From Photorhabdus thracensis (lineage in GTDB: Bacteria; Pseudomonadota; Gammaproteobacteria; Enterobacterales; Enterobacteriaceae): a stretch of 64,000 nt of DNA. The stretch lies in contig NZ_CP011104.1 in the NCBI RefSeq assembly GCF_001010285.1, positions 1,178,001 through 1,242,000 on the forward strand. The letters are read 5' to 3'. The notes under the pieces are model-generated. The model saw only the letters and a list, made by a program, of their open reading frames with translations, had not been told where the DNA came from and did no database searches. Positions 47,440 to 57,626 of this stretch are shown in pieces; within the stretch, counting starts at the first letter, position 1; each line of letters starts with the position of its first letter. Both the position numbers and the translations under genes were made by a program.

Positions 47440-48169
47440 ACTTGAGAATCTGACTTACACCTATGAACATCTGGTGATGCTTTTTGACTTACAGATTCAG
47501 GCTGGGGAGCGTATCGCCGTTCTTGGCCCCAGTGGAGCAGGTAAAAGTACATTATTGAATTTGATCGCCGGTTTTCAAACAGCAGAAAAAGGCTCTATAT
47601 GGCTGAACGGGGAAAATCATACCAATACGCCGCCTTCTCAACGCCCGGTATCCATGTTATTTCAAGAAAATAACCTTTTCTCTCATCTGACGATTGAACA
47701 GAATATTGGGTTGGGATTACATCCCGGCTTACGCCTTAATAGCAAACAGCAACAGACGTTACAGCAAATAGTTTCCCAGGTTTCTTTGGAAGATTGCCTT
47801 ACTCGTTTGCCTGCTCAACTTTCTGGTGGACAACGACAACGGGCAGCATTAGCGCGTTGTTTAGTACGCCAGCAGCCAATTCTGTTACTTGATGAGCCCT
47901 TTTCTGCTCTTGATCCAGCACTGCGTAATGAAATGCTGGTATTGCTGGAACAAATTTGCAATGAACGCCAGCTTACCTTGCTGATGGTTTCACATAATCT
48001 GGATGATGCCGCCCATATAGCTAACCGCTCTTTATTAGTTGTTGATGGCAATATTCATTATGACGGATCAACAAATGCATTGGTTGCCGGTACTGTTTCT
48101 GAGGCCGCTATTTTGGGGAGGAAAAAAGACGATTTTGTTAAAGCAATTTACAAATCAAAAGAAAACTAG
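47432..48169 (+). CDS. thiQ: thiamine ABC transporter ATP-binding protein
   Basis: A 245-residue ABC ATPase. Walker [11 protein letters not shown]-loop FQENNLF, signature LSGGQRQR, Walker B LLLDEPF and the switch His in VSHNLDD are all present. The open frame reaches back to 47351, but the family start [11 protein letters not shown] is at 47432, where the ATG overlaps the end of thiP by 8 bases. It energises thiamine uptake. It has a C-terminal tail of about 10 lysine-rich residues beyond the usual end. Confidence 0.95.
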   Translation: MLKLENLTYTYEHLVMLFDLQIQAGERIAVLGPSGAGKSTLLNLIAGFQTAEKGSIWLNGENHTNTPPSQRPVSMLFQENNLFSHLTIEQNIGLGLHPGLRLNSKQQQTLQQIVSQVSLEDCLTRLPAQLSGGQRQRAALARCLVRQQPILLLDEPFSALDPALRNEMLVLLEQICNERQLTLLMVSHNLDDAAHIANRSLLVVDGNIHYDGSTNALVAGTVSEAAILGRKKDDFVKAIYKSKEN

Positions 48170-48248
48170 CTGAAGATTAATGGGTTTCATACGGAGAAGT
48201 TATATCTAATCGATTAGATCATATAGATAATTTATTAAAGAGATAAAA

Positions 48249-48584
48249 ATGAAAATAAAGTTTACAGACATCATAACATTTGTAGTATTGTCATTATTAT
48301 CTTTTCTTATTATTAACGGATTTGCCTTTGATATTCAGGAGCCTTATTTCGATTTTGGTTATGTTGATTGTGAACTTTGGCAATATAAAGAGGGCGGTAT
48401 TGATATAATAAATTCTTTATTTATTTTAACTCCACTTATTCCTTTTTATATTGCATGTTTTTACAAATCATTCGTTTTATTTAAAAAAAACAAAATCAGA
48501 TCTGTGATTTACTTCGTTTTTGCCGCTGTTTTTGTTCTTTATTGGTTCTATACTTACTACGCTAGATTTATGCTTTATTGCTAG
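48249..48584 (+). CDS. small inner-membrane protein, function unknown (possibly DUF2645/YjeO-like)
   Basis: A 111-residue protein with three predicted membrane segments (~8-26, ~56-74, ~86-106) and a soluble loop of about 30 residues rich in acidic and aromatic residues with a Cys (DFGYVDCELW). The ribosome site AAAGAGA sits 5 bases before the ATG. Size and layout recall the YjeO/DUF2645 family, but I cannot confirm this. It starts 79 bases after thiQ and lies at the left edge of the AT-rich accessory insert. It could be read from the thi promoter. Coding status is likely from the ribosome site and clean helix pattern. Confidence 0.65.
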   Translation: MKIKFTDIITFVVLSLLSFLIINGFAFDIQEPYFDFGYVDCELWQYKEGGIDIINSLFILTPLIPFYIACFYKSFVLFKKNKIRSVIYFVFAAVFVLYWFYTYYARFMLYC

Positions 48585-48972
48585 ACGGGATAAGCGTAAT
48601 GGTGTCTAACCTGGCGGTTTTATAAGTTTAATCCGCATTTTAATTTTATTAAAAATTCCCTATAAATGACTTAAATTTACCACATTTAACAGAATAATTA
48701 ATCTATAATCGTAAATTAATCTATTACTTTATTAATGTACATTAATGTATTTAACTTAAATCTTAGACGTTCAAGTTACCAGAATCATTATCTATTATAA
48801 ATATAATGCTATCGCATCTTAATAGTTACAAAAAAACCAAATTTAATCATTTGATTTAAGGTGATTCACATCACACTATCTATTAATTTTGGTTTTAAAA
48901 CTGAATAATATATGTAACATATTCCTGCTTTTGAGGTTATTTAACATTATTATTTTTCAAAGAGAATGATAA
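48585..48972. promoter_or_regulatory. AT-rich control region of the oxygenase-permease operon with long dyad and CRP-like site
   Basis: No gene is visible in these 388 bases. AAAACCAAATTTAAT (48833-48847) and ATTAATTTTGGTTTT (48882-48896) form a 15-base inverted repeat with one mismatch. Inside it lies GTGA-TTCACA-TCAC (48861-48874), which fits the CRP half-site spacing except for the first T of TGTGA. Position about 100 bases before the oxygenase start suits an activator or a dedicated regulator. The nature of the binding protein is inference. Confidence 0.45.
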
Positions 48973-49977
48973 ATGGATTATCAGAATTTATTTCAATTAA
49001 CCACACAAGAAAAACATGACCTCTTTTTAGCATTAAATAAAATTGGTTATGACCCCACCGGGGGTGATTTATATATTCACGCAGTAAGATCTGCAATGAT
49101 GTCTTTTTTACCTGTAAGGATAATATCAGCCCTGAATAAACAGCGGGCATCTATAAATCCCAGGCCATATATAATTTTAAAGAATACGCCAATAGACTGT
49201 GAAATATTCTTCTCTCCATCACCAAACCAATATACTCCCTCAGCAAAATCAGGAAATATTAGTGAAAATCTTTTAACAGGTATAGCGTCACTCATTGGTG
49301 AACCCTATTCGATGTTTTTTGAAGGTAAAGAATTAATTAATAACCTGATTCCAACTCATGAATCGAAAAATGAATATACGGGCTTAGGGTTTGATGTTGA
49401 ACTTGACTTTCATATTGAAAATGCAGCTTTAAAACATTTAGAACAATATAATGTTTCGCCCCTAGGTTTACTGCTTACAGGAATCAGGAATGATCCCAAT
49501 GGCCCTCTGACACGGATATCCGATTCACGTTTATCCATTGCTCAATTAAAGAAAGAAGATATAGAAACATTAGCACCCCCCTTGTACAGCATTAAATTAC
49601 CTTACCGCTGGAAACAATCCACATTAATTGAGAAAGAAGAGACCCATCTTGTCCCGCTGATATCAGAAAATCATATATTACCCGACATCAGCGCTGTATT
49701 TTATCCCGGTATGATAACAGCAAGTACAACTAAAGCTGAAATTGCTCTGGAAAAATTCTACAGCTTAATTAAAGAAAATTCAGTAGGAATACATATTAAC
49801 CCTGGAGATTTAGTATATATAGACAACAGATTCACTTTGCATTCAAGAGATAAATTCATGCCAACATTCGATAATATAGGAACACCATTACGTTGGTTGC
49901 AACGTGTATTTATATCACCAAATCTTTGGAATCACAGATATTTAAACCAAATAGAAAATAGAGTTTTTTCTATTTAG
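48973..49977 (+). CDS. Fe(II)/2-oxoglutarate oxygenase of the clavaminate synthase-like/TauD family, probable free amino-acid hydroxylase
   Basis: A 334-residue protein. The facial triad is visible: His147-x-Glu149 (DFHIEN) and His290 in VYIDNRFTLHSRDKF, with Arg307 of RWLQR placed to hold 2-oxoglutarate. The HxE form and the DNRxxLHxRxxF...RWLQR pattern are typical of the VioC/AsnO/lysine-hydroxylase group, which hydroxylates free amino acids at beta or gamma carbons. The substrate is not predictable by eye. AGAGA precedes the ATG. The gene is distinctly AT-rich compared with polB and thi genes, suggesting acquisition. The permease gene follows after 12 bases with its own AAGGA, so both form an operon. 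Confidence 0.8.
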   Translation: MDYQNLFQLTTQEKHDLFLALNKIGYDPTGGDLYIHAVRSAMMSFLPVRIISALNKQRASINPRPYIILKNTPIDCEIFFSPSPNQYTPSAKSGNISENLLTGIASLIGEPYSMFFEGKELINNLIPTHESKNEYTGLGFDVELDFHIENAALKHLEQYNVSPLGLLLTGIRNDPNGPLTRISDSRLSIAQLKKEDIETLAPPLYSIKLPYRWKQSTLIEKEETHLVPLISENHILPDISAVFYPGMITASTTKAEIALEKFYSLIKENSVGIHINPGDLVYIDNRFTLHSRDKFMPTFDNIGTPLRWLQRVFISPNLWNHRYLNQIENRVFSI

Positions 49978-49989
49978 AAGGATCTTCAG

Positions 49990-50907
49990 ATGCTAAATGT
50001 TTTCTTTTCAATTCTGCCTATATTCCTGCTAATTATTCTTGGTTTCTTATCTAAAAAATATATAAAAGATGTTTCTAATTTCTGGCACTTTTCAGATAAA
50101 TTTGTTTACTATCTATTTTTTCCTTGTTTATTAATTTTAGATATTAGTGAAGCTAATTTTTCTGGTTCTGATAACTTCTATCCAATAGTATCAACGATAA
50201 GTTCCACAATAATAATCGCTATTATTATTTTCTCCGGTCGATTTTTCTTTAATACTACACCAGCTCTATTTACTTCTATATTTCAAGGTGGGGTTAGATA
50301 TAATTCCTATGTTTTTATAGCACTTTCACAATCACTATTCGGCAGTGAGGGCGTTGCATTATCTGGTTTTTTTGTAGCCTATATGATAATTATCACGAAT
50401 ATTATGAGCGTACTGGTAATGAATCATTATGGTAGTGGAAGTAAAAAAAACCTCAGTAGTGCTATTTTTGCGTTAGCTAAAAATCCACTTATCATTGGCG
50501 CAATCATTGGTGTGTTACTAAACTTCTTTAACATTCATATTACTGGTTCAATTAAGCAACTTTTTATCTATCTATCCAATGCAGCCACACCATTAAGCTT
50601 AATGTCTGTAGGTGCCGGATTGATCATCAGTATGCATATAAAAAAGCTACTTTCGATCTCCTATGCAACAATACTCAAGCTGGTTGTCATGCCACTTATC
50701 ACTATCTTGATAATTAAATATTTAGGTTCGTCAGGCGTGCCTGCGAATATTGCTATTCTATATTCCGCCGTGCCTTGTGCCGGCAATGCCTATATATTAG
50801 CCAGACAAATGGGCGGCGACCATGAGGCAATGGCATCTATTATCACATGGACTACATTATTATCCATCATTACTGTAACTTTAATTCTTGGTAGTATGGA
50901 ATTATAG
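49990..50907 (+). CDS. AEC-family (auxin efflux carrier-like) permease
   Basis: A 305-residue membrane protein with about ten hydrophobic segments. The pattern of an N-terminal LPIFLLIILGFLSKK, the central RYNSYVFIAL and the C-terminal SAVPCAGNAYILARQMGGD is that of AEC transporters (COG0679), which in bacteria move small organic acids and amino-acid derivatives such as malate. It is AT-rich like its partner oxygenase, 12 bases upstream. A strong terminator follows at 50941. Export of the hydroxylated product or import of its substrate is the simplest context-based guess. Confidence 0.85.
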   Translation: MLNVFFSILPIFLLIILGFLSKKYIKDVSNFWHFSDKFVYYLFFPCLLILDISEANFSGSDNFYPIVSTISSTIIIAIIIFSGRFFFNTTPALFTSIFQGGVRYNSYVFIALSQSLFGSEGVALSGFFVAYMIIITNIMSVLVMNHYGSGSKKNLSSAIFALAKNPLIIGAIIGVLLNFFNIHITGSIKQLFIYLSNAATPLSLMSVGAGLIISMHIKKLLSISYATILKLVVMPLITILIIKYLGSSGVPANIAILYSAVPCAGNAYILARQMGGDHEAMASIITWTTLLSIITVTLILGSMEL

Positions 50908-50940
50908 AAATACACTTAAGAATAAAGCTATATAATATTA

Positions 50941-50978
50941 AAAACGTATTGCTAAGAACGAATACAATACGTTTTATA
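50941..50978 (+). terminator. terminator of the oxygenase-permease operon
   Basis: AAAACGTATTG and CAATACGTTTT form a perfect 11-bp stem around a 13-base loop, followed by a T-rich tail (TTTTATATT). It lies 34 bases after the permease stop. Confidence 0.75.
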
Positions 50979-51125
50979 TTACTATACTCTTACAGATATA
51001 TTCAATAATACCTGTCTATCTCATTAGGGATATTTTATTTTCCGTTCTTTGCAATAAAGAGATAATTTCGGCAAGGCCTCGATTATCATTTATACACCAC
51101 ATCACGATATAGTGAGATTAGACAA

Positions 51126-51141
51126 CTGTATAAATAACCAT
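51126..51141 (+). promoter_or_regulatory. LexA-box-like site and promoter of polB
   Basis: CTGTATAAATAACCAT resembles the SOS box that controls E. coli polB (dinA): CTGT and the AT-rich core are kept, while the right half CAG is weakened to CAT. A TATAAT at 51152-51157 fits a -10 element just downstream. This suggests that SOS control of polB is kept, perhaps weaker. Confidence 0.45.
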
Positions 51142-51195
51142 TATCCAATGCTATAATTGTAGTTATTTTCAACAAATATAAGTGCCAGTCTCTAT

Positions 51196-53544
51196 ATGCA
51201 ACAGAATCATGCTGAACAAGGTTTTATACTGACACGCCACTGGCGGGATACTCCCTCGGGTATTGAGGTGGAATACTGGCTGGTGACAGATCAAGGGCCA
51301 CGTCATATAAAAATTCTTCACCAACAAGCTGTTGCTTTTATCCCGCAAGCCAATATGCCGCAGGTGGAAAAAATTCTGGCGCAAGAGCGCAACTACCATC
51401 TCCGCCCACTTTCATTAAAAGATTTCAATCGCCAGCCTGTTGCCGCGCTTTATTGCCAGCAATATCGCCAATTACAACGGATTGAGAAAGTGCTACAGCA
51501 ACAGGGAATTCAGGTTTATGAAGCAGATATCCGTCCACCAGACAGGTTTATGATGGAACGTTTTATCACTGCTCCCATCTGGTTCAGTCAGGCACCTAAT
51601 GGCGGCTATCAGATGAAACCCAACCCAGCTTATCGCCCAACATTGAAATGGGTATCCCTGGATATTGAAACCAGCCAGCATGGAGAACTGTATTCCATTG
51701 GATTAGCAGGATGTGATCAGCAAAAAGTATTTATGCTTGGCCCTGCTAACGGTAATAAGCACCCGGTAAATTTCGATTTGGAATATGTAGCAAGTCGTCC
51801 GCAAATGGTGGAAAGACTTAACGAGTGGCTGGAAAAATATGACCCTGACGCCATTATTGGCTGGAACCTGATTCAGTTCGATCTGCGGATTTTACAAAAA
51901 CATGCTGAACGCTACGGCGTTCCACTGAAATTTGGACGGGCCGGAGGGTTACTGGAGTGGCGGGAGCACGGCTTTAAACCGGGGCACTTTTTCGCTTCCA
52001 CCGCCGGTCGATTGATTATTGATGGTATTGAAGCACTGAAAACCGCTACCTGGAATTTTCCTTCTTTCAGTCTGGAATATGTCTCGCAAGAACTATTGGG
52101 CGAAGGCAAAGCCATTGATACACCCTATCAGCGTATGGATGAGATTGACCGTCGATTCCAGCAAGATAAGCCCGCACTGGCACAATATAATTTGCAAGAC
52201 TGTATTCTGGTAAACCGGATTTTCGATAAAACCCACTTGATGGGGTTTCTGTTGGAAAGGGCAACAGTTACCGGTCTCGCCGTAGATCGCAGTGGCGGTT
52301 CAGTCACCGCTTTCACCCATCTTTACATGCCAAAAATGCACCGCATCGGTTATGTTGCCCCAAATCCAGGCGGGAAGCCCGAAGATAACAGCCCCGGCGG
52401 TTTCGTGATGGATTCTCGCCCCGGCTTGTATGATTCAGTACTGGTGCTGGATTATAAAAGTCTGTATCCCTCAATTATCCGCACTTTTCTTATCGATCCT
52501 GTCGGTATGGTGGAAGGTCTGGCACAGCCGGACAGCAAGCATGCAGTTCCCGGTTTTCGCAATGCCTTCTTTTCCCGTACTCAGCACTGTTTGCCTGATA
52601 TCGTGACGCAAATCTGGTATGAACGTGACGCAGCAAAAAAACAGCATAACGCCCCATTGTCACAAGCATTGAAGATCATCATGAACGCTTTCTACGGTGT
52701 TCTTGGGGCAGAGGGCTGTCGTTTCTTCGACCCGCGCCTGACGTCTTCCATTACTATGCGCGGCCACGAAATTATGCTCCAGACCAGAAAGCTGATTGAA
52801 TCTCAAAACTATCAAGTTATCTACGGTGATACAGATTCCATCTTTATATGGCTGAAACAGGCACATGAAGAAGAACTGGCTCTCAGCATCGGTAAAGAAC
52901 TTGCACGATTTGTTAACCAATGGTGGCAAAAGCACCTGCAAGAACACTTTGGGCTTAAAAGCACCCTTGAGTTGGAATTTGAAACTCACTATCGCCGCTT
53001 TCTGATGCCAACCATCCGTGGAGCTGAACAAGGCAGTAAAAAGCGTTATGCCGGTCTGAGTGGTGACCGCATGGTCTATAAAGGTCTGGAAACGGTACGC
53101 ACTGACTGGACACCTCTGGCGCAAGATTTCCAGAAGCAACTGTATTCACTGATTTTTCATAAGCAGCCTTATCAGGAGTTTATCCGTGGTTATGTTACCA
53201 GTACCCTAAAAGGAAAATTTGATGATAAACTCACCTACCGTAAAAGGTTGGGCCGTAAGTTGTCTGACTATCAGCGCAATGTACCACCCCATGTGAGGGC
53301 AGCAAGGCTGGCAGATGAATACAATCTGCAACATAACCGGCCCTTGCAATACCAAAATGGCGGTTGGATAAGCTATGTCATGACACAATCCGGGCCGGAA
53401 CCACTGGAAAATCTGCATTCACCACTGGACTATGATCACTATATCAACAAGCAACTTCAGCCTATCGCTGATGCTATTCTGCCATTTTTACAGGATGATT
53501 TTATAACTTTGCTCACCGGGCAAATAGTAATGCCTTTTGGCTGA
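51196..53544 (+). CDS. polB: DNA polymerase II
   Basis: A 782-residue family B polymerase (E. coli 783). The exonuclease motif [10 protein letters not shown], polymerase motif [18 protein letters not shown], motif [14 protein letters not shown] and motif C YGDTDSIF are complete. It acts in SOS-induced repair and replication restart. A LexA-like box lies upstream. In E. coli it follows araBAD; here the neighbour is the oxygenase-permease operon, and the polB-rapA-rluA-djlA-lptD order downstream is kept. Confidence 0.97.
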   Translation: MQQNHAEQGFILTRHWRDTPSGIEVEYWLVTDQGPRHIKILHQQAVAFIPQANMPQVEKILAQERNYHLRPLSLKDFNRQPVAALYCQQYRQLQRIEKVLQQQGIQVYEADIRPPDRFMMERFITAPIWFSQAPNGGYQMKPNPAYRPTLKWVSLDIETSQHGELYSIGLAGCDQQKVFMLGPANGNKHPVNFDLEYVASRPQMVERLNEWLEKYDPDAIIGWNLIQFDLRILQKHAERYGVPLKFGRAGGLLEWREHGFKPGHFFASTAGRLIIDGIEALKTATWNFPSFSLEYVSQELLGEGKAIDTPYQRMDEIDRRFQQDKPALAQYNLQDCILVNRIFDKTHLMGFLLERATVTGLAVDRSGGSVTAFTHLYMPKMHRIGYVAPNPGGKPEDNSPGGFVMDSRPGLYDSVLVLDYKSLYPSIIRTFLIDPVGMVEGLAQPDSKHAVPGFRNAFFSRTQHCLPDIVTQIWYERDAAKKQHNAPLSQALKIIMNAFYGVLGAEGCRFFDPRLTSSITMRGHEIMLQTRKLIESQNYQVIYGDTDSIFIWLKQAHEEELALSIGKELARFVNQWWQKHLQEHFGLKSTLELEFETHYRRFLMPTIRGAEQGSKKRYAGLSGDRMVYKGLETVRTDWTPLAQDFQKQLYSLIFHKQPYQEFIRGYVTSTLKGKFDDKLTYRKRLGRKLSDYQRNVPPHVRAARLADEYNLQHNRPLQYQNGGWISYVMTQSGPEPLENLHSPLDYDHYINKQLQPIADAILPFLQDDFITLLTGQIVMPFG

Positions 53545-53739
53545 TTACTATTTGGCTGGTTACTATTTTTTGCAGGTGACGACCGGCTTTGCTTCCATTA
53601 ACATATCGCCCCTTTAACGAATGATTAGGGGATTTATGGAGCATCTTGCTATCTGCCCATTATCTTCGTTAGATCAAATAAAAGCTGTCGTCCTTCACCT
53701 ATAAATAACATTTATCTAACAGAAACTGAGTCAAAATTT

Positions 53740-56646
53740 ATGCCATTTACCCTCGGTCAACGCTGGATCAGCGATACAGAAAGCGAACTTGGATTAGGAA
53801 CCGTTGTTGCATTGGACGCACGAATGGTCACTTTGCTTTTTCCTGCCAGCGGTGAAAACCGCCTTTACGCACGCAATGATTCTCCTATTACCCGCGTTAT
53901 GTTTAACTCGGGGGATGTTGTCACCAGCCATGAAGGCTGGCAACTCAAAGTGGATGAAGTCCAGCAAGAGAATGGCCTGATTATTTATACAGGTACACGT
54001 CTTGATACTCTGCAAGAAAATGTCAGTCTGCGCGAAGTGTTCCTCGACAGCAAACTCACCTTCAACAAGCCACAGGATCGCTTGTTTGCCGGTCAGATTG
54101 ACCGCATGGATCGTTTTGCCTTGCGCTTTCGCGCCCGTAAATATCAAAGCGAACAATTTAAACTGGCTGAAAGTGGTCTGCGGGGTATCCGCGCAAGCCT
54201 GATCCCCCATCAGCTTCATATCGCTAATGAAGTAGGCAAACGCCACGCGCCAAGGGTATTGTTGGCTGATGAAGTCGGCTTGGGTAAAACCATCGAAGCT
54301 GGGATGATCATCCACCAGCAACTGTTAGCAGGCCGTGCTGAACGTGTTCTGATTATTGTGCCGGAAAGCCTTCAACATCAATGGCTGGTAGAGATGCTGC
54401 GCCGTTTCAATCTGCGTTTTGCCCTGTTTGATGACAGTCGCTATACCGAAGCCCGGCATGACAGCGATAATCCATTTGAAACAGAACAACTGATACTTTG
54501 TTCACTGGATTTTGTCCGCCGTAATAAACAACGTTTTGAGCATATGCTTGAAGCCAATTGGGATCTGATGGTGGTGGATGAAGCTCACCACCTGGCCTGG
54601 AGTGAAGATGCACCAAGTCGAGAATACCAGGTTATTGAAGAATTGGCTGAACAGATCCCGGGTGTATTGCTGCTGACTGCAACACCGGAGCAGTTAGGAC
54701 AGGAAAGTCATTTTGCCCGCCTGCGCCTGCTTGATCCAAACCGTTTTCATGATTATCAGGCTTTTATTGACGAACAACAAAACTACCGCCCGGTTGCCGA
54801 TGCCGTAACTCTGCTGTTATCTGGCGAACAACTTAACAATAATCAATTAAATCTGATGAGTGAGCTGATTAGTGAACAGGATATTGAGCCTCTGCTGAAA
54901 GCAGCCAACAGTAATAGTGATGAAAGTGAAACCGCACGCCGTGAACTGATTTCCATGCTGATGGATCGCCACGGCACCAGCCGTATTCTGTTCCGTAATA
55001 CCCGTAATGGCGTGAAAGGCTTTCCTCATCGGGAACTGCATCAGATTAAGTTACCTCTACCAACCCAATATCAGACAGCCATTAAAGTCTCCGATATTAT
55101 GGGCGCTAAAAAATCGCTGGAATCACGCGCAAGGGATATGCTTTACCCAGAGCAGATTTATCAGGAATTTGAAGGCGAAAACGCCACATGGTGGAATTTT
55201 GATCCCCGCGTAGAATGGTTACTTGGTTTCCTGACCGCAAACCGCGATGAAAAAGTGCTGGTAATTTGTGCTAAAGCAACCACAGCTCTGCACCTGGAAC
55301 AGGTACTGCGTGAACGCGAAGGCATTCGCGGCGCCGTTTTCCATGAAGGATTATCACTGGTTGAACGTGACCGCGCCGCAGCCTACTTTGCTTCTGAAGA
55401 AGAGGGGGCACAAGTGTTGCTGTGCTCCGAAATTGGCTCAGAAGGCCGTAACTTCCAGTTTGCCAACCAGTTAGTCATGTTCGATTTGCCATTCAACCCG
55501 GATTTACTGGAGCAACGTATCGGACGTCTGGATCGTATCGGCCAAAGCCGTGATATCCAAATCAGTGTGCCCTATCTGGAAAATACCGCACAGGCCGTCC
55601 TGATCCGGTGGTATCACGAAGGTCTGGATGCATTCGAACACACCTGCCCAACAGGCCGTACTATCTACGATAACTATTATGAAACTCTGCTGAACTATCT
55701 GGCCAAACCGAACGAACAGGATAAATTTGGTGAGTTTATTGAGCAATGCCGCCAACAACATGAGCAGCTCAAATCACAACTGGAGCAAGGCCGCGACCGG
55801 CTGCTGGAAATGAACTCCAATGGCGGAGAACATGGCTTACAGTTAGCAGAAAAAATTGCAAAGTATGATGATGATATTGAACTGGTGAATTTCTCTCTCA
55901 ACTTGTTTGATATCGTTGGTATCAATCAGGAAGATCGCAGCGATAACATGATAGTGCTGACACCCTCCGATCATATGCTGGTTCCGGATTTCCCAGGACT
56001 GCCACAAGATGGCTGTACTATCACATTCGATCGTGAACAAGCGCTATCCCGTGAGGATGCCCAGTTTATCAGTTGGGAACACCCGATTATCCGTAATGGG
56101 TTGGACCTGATCCTTTCCGGTGATACCGGCAGCTGTGCCGTCTCTCTTTTGAAAAATAAAGCATTACCCGTTGGAACCCTGCTGGTAGAGCTGATTTATG
56201 TGGTTGAAGCACAAGCGCCAAAACATCTGCAATTGACCCGTTTCCTGCCGCCAACACCATTGCGGATACTGATGGATTTGAAAGGCAACAATCTGGCTGG
56301 TCAGGTGGAATTTGAAAGCTTTAACCGCCAGCTTAACGCAGTCAATCGTCATACTGCGAGTAAACTGGTTAATGCGGTACAAAAAGAAGTTCACGCTATT
56401 TTACAACAGGCAGAAGGTTTGATAGAAACACAGGCTCAATCATTGATTGAACAAGCTAAACAGGAAGCTGATGAAAAACTCACGGCTGAACTTTCCCGTC
56501 TGGAAGCACTGAAGGCAGTCAATCCGAATATTCGTGATGATGAGTTGGAAGCGATTGAATCCAATCGCCAACAGTTACTGCTTAACCTGAATCAAGCAAG
56601 CTGGCGTCTGGATGCTATCCGCCTTGTTGTTGTTACACATCAGTAA
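53740..56646 (+). CDS. rapA: RNA polymerase-associated helicase RapA (HepA)
   Basis: A 968-residue SWI2/SNF2 ATPase, the E. coli length. It has an N-terminal Tudor-like part, Walker [15 protein letters not shown], the DEAH box [10 protein letters not shown], and helicase motif [15 protein letters not shown]. It binds core RNA polymerase and recycles it during transcription. It follows polB after ~195 bases in which no gene is seen. Confidence 0.97.
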   Translation: MPFTLGQRWISDTESELGLGTVVALDARMVTLLFPASGENRLYARNDSPITRVMFNSGDVVTSHEGWQLKVDEVQQENGLIIYTGTRLDTLQENVSLREVFLDSKLTFNKPQDRLFAGQIDRMDRFALRFRARKYQSEQFKLAESGLRGIRASLIPHQLHIANEVGKRHAPRVLLADEVGLGKTIEAGMIIHQQLLAGRAERVLIIVPESLQHQWLVEMLRRFNLRFALFDDSRYTEARHDSDNPFETEQLILCSLDFVRRNKQRFEHMLEANWDLMVVDEAHHLAWSEDAPSREYQVIEELAEQIPGVLLLTATPEQLGQESHFARLRLLDPNRFHDYQAFIDEQQNYRPVADAVTLLLSGEQLNNNQLNLMSELISEQDIEPLLKAANSNSDESETARRELISMLMDRHGTSRILFRNTRNGVKGFPHRELHQIKLPLPTQYQTAIKVSDIMGAKKSLESRARDMLYPEQIYQEFEGENATWWNFDPRVEWLLGFLTANRDEKVLVICAKATTALHLEQVLREREGIRGAVFHEGLSLVERDRAAAYFASEEEGAQVLLCSEIGSEGRNFQFANQLVMFDLPFNPDLLEQRIGRLDRIGQSRDIQISVPYLENTAQAVLIRWYHEGLDAFEHTCPTGRTIYDNYYETLLNYLAKPNEQDKFGEFIEQCRQQHEQLKSQLEQGRDRLLEMNSNGGEHGLQLAEKIAKYDDDIELVNFSLNLFDIVGINQEDRSDNMIVLTPSDHMLVPDFPGLPQDGCTITFDREQALSREDAQFISWEHPIIRNGLDLILSGDTGSCAVSLLKNKALPVGTLLVELIYVVEAQAPKHLQLTRFLPPTPLRILMDLKGNNLAGQVEFESFNRQLNAVNRHTASKLVNAVQKEVHAILQQAEGLIETQAQSLIEQAKQEADEKLTAELSRLEALKAVNPNIRDDELEAIESNRQQLLLNLNQASWRLDAIRLVVVTHQ

Positions 56647-56742
56647 GTATTAGAAATACCCGGAGGCTGGACCGGGATGGGGTGTTCCTCACCAAACCCC
56701 CCATTCCTGCTCCTCCCTTGATATTCTGCTACCGGAGCCTCA

Positions 56743-57393
56743 ATGGAAGCTTATAACCCTCCCACCGACCCCTGGTTACATGTGCTCTATCAGGATCAAC
56801 ACATCATAGTGGTCAATAAACCCAGTGGGCTACTCTCTGTTCCTGGCCGGGCAGAAGAACATAAAGACAGCATTATGACGCGGATACAGCAGCAGTTTCC
56901 GACAGCGGAATCTGTTCACCGGCTGGATATGGCAACCAGCGGCGTAATGGTGGTTGCATTGCTCAAAGATGCGGAACGTGAATTGAAACGCCAGTTCCGT
57001 GAACGGGAACCGAAAAAAACCTATATTGCACGGATTTGGGGACGTCTGGAACCAGAAACCGGCATTGTCGATCTACCATTGATTTGTGACTGGCCGAACA
57101 GACCAAAGCAGAAAGTTTGTTTTGAAACCGGAAAATCAGCTCAAACTGAATACGAAGTACTCGCTTACGAAGATGAAGCAACCCGGGTAAAACTTTCACC
57201 GATAACAGGTCGTTCACATCAGCTCAGGGTACACATGCTGGCACTTGAGCACCCTATTCTGGGAGATCGGTTTTACGCTCATCAGCAGGCAAGAGCAATG
57301 GCACCTCGCCTGCAATTACATGCACAGGAGCTCTATATCACCCATCCAGCCTATGGGACCCCAATGCATTTTCAGTGTAAAGCCGATTTTTAA
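56743..57393 (+). CDS. rluA: dual-specificity 23S rRNA/tRNA pseudouridine synthase
   Basis: A 216-residue RluA-family synthase. The catalytic Asp is in HRLDMATSGVM; the ITGRSHQLRVHM motif and HPILGDRFY are present. It makes pseudouridine 746 in 23S rRNA and 32 in certain tRNAs. Its stop codon directly abuts the stop codon of a small minus-strand ORF. Downstream order djlA-lptD is as in E. coli. Confidence 0.96.
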   Translation: MEAYNPPTDPWLHVLYQDQHIIVVNKPSGLLSVPGRAEEHKDSIMTRIQQQFPTAESVHRLDMATSGVMVVALLKDAERELKRQFREREPKKTYIARIWGRLEPETGIVDLPLICDWPNRPKQKVCFETGKSAQTEYEVLAYEDEATRVKLSPITGRSHQLRVHMLALEHPILGDRFYAHQQARAMAPRLQLHAQELYITHPAYGTPMHFQCKADF

Positions 57394-57486
57394 TTAATAG
57401 ACAAATACGGTAACCGAATTCAATGAAGCCAATATCAGGCACAAGGCCAAGCCAAAATAACCCGAAAGAATACGGATACTTGCCAT
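57394..57486 (-). CDS. 30-residue small membrane protein, undescribed to my knowledge
   Basis: The minus-strand frame encodes MASIRILSGYFGLALCLILA, then SLNSVTVFVY and TAA. It has a positively charged start, one hydrophobic segment (~4-21) and an aromatic C-terminus, the layout of single-span small proteins. An AGGA ribosome site lies exactly 8 bases before the ATG. The gene is too short for usual ORF callers. The stop (57394-57396) directly follows the rluA stop (57391-57393), so the two genes converge with no gap. A hairpin at 57571 separates it from djlA upstream, so it should have its own promoter. I do not recognise a named family. Confidence 0.55.
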   Translation of the reverse strand: MASIRILSGYFGLALCLILASLNSVTVFVY

Positions 57487-57570
57487 TTTTTCATTCCTCA
57501 TGTATTTAAAGTAAAAAATATATAAAATTCTCTAATATTTTAAAGGAATAAAAGATAAACTCAATAACAG

Positions 57571-57590
57571 TAGGGGATTTTATTCCCCTA
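57571..57590. terminator. hairpin downstream of djlA
   Basis: TAGGGGA and TCCCCTA form a perfect 7-bp stem with a 6-base loop, 37 bases after the djlA stop on the minus strand. The T-rich tail is on the plus-strand side, so it may act in both directions, although the tail on the djlA side is weak. Confidence 0.5.
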
Positions 57591-57626
57591 TATGTTAATA
57601 AATTGTTTTTAAAAAGAAAAAATAGT

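Noticed and set aside
53545-53739. Possible small RNA or hairpin between polB and rapA (CCCCT...AGGGG)
   Set aside because: Only a 5-bp stem and no promoter or terminator pattern; no claim made.
53794-54321. 175-codon minus-strand frame inside rapA
   Set aside because: Antisense shadow of a well-matched rapA.
56650-56742. GC-rich possible hairpin between rapA and rluA
   Set aside because: Short broken stems and no T tract; not enough to call a terminator.
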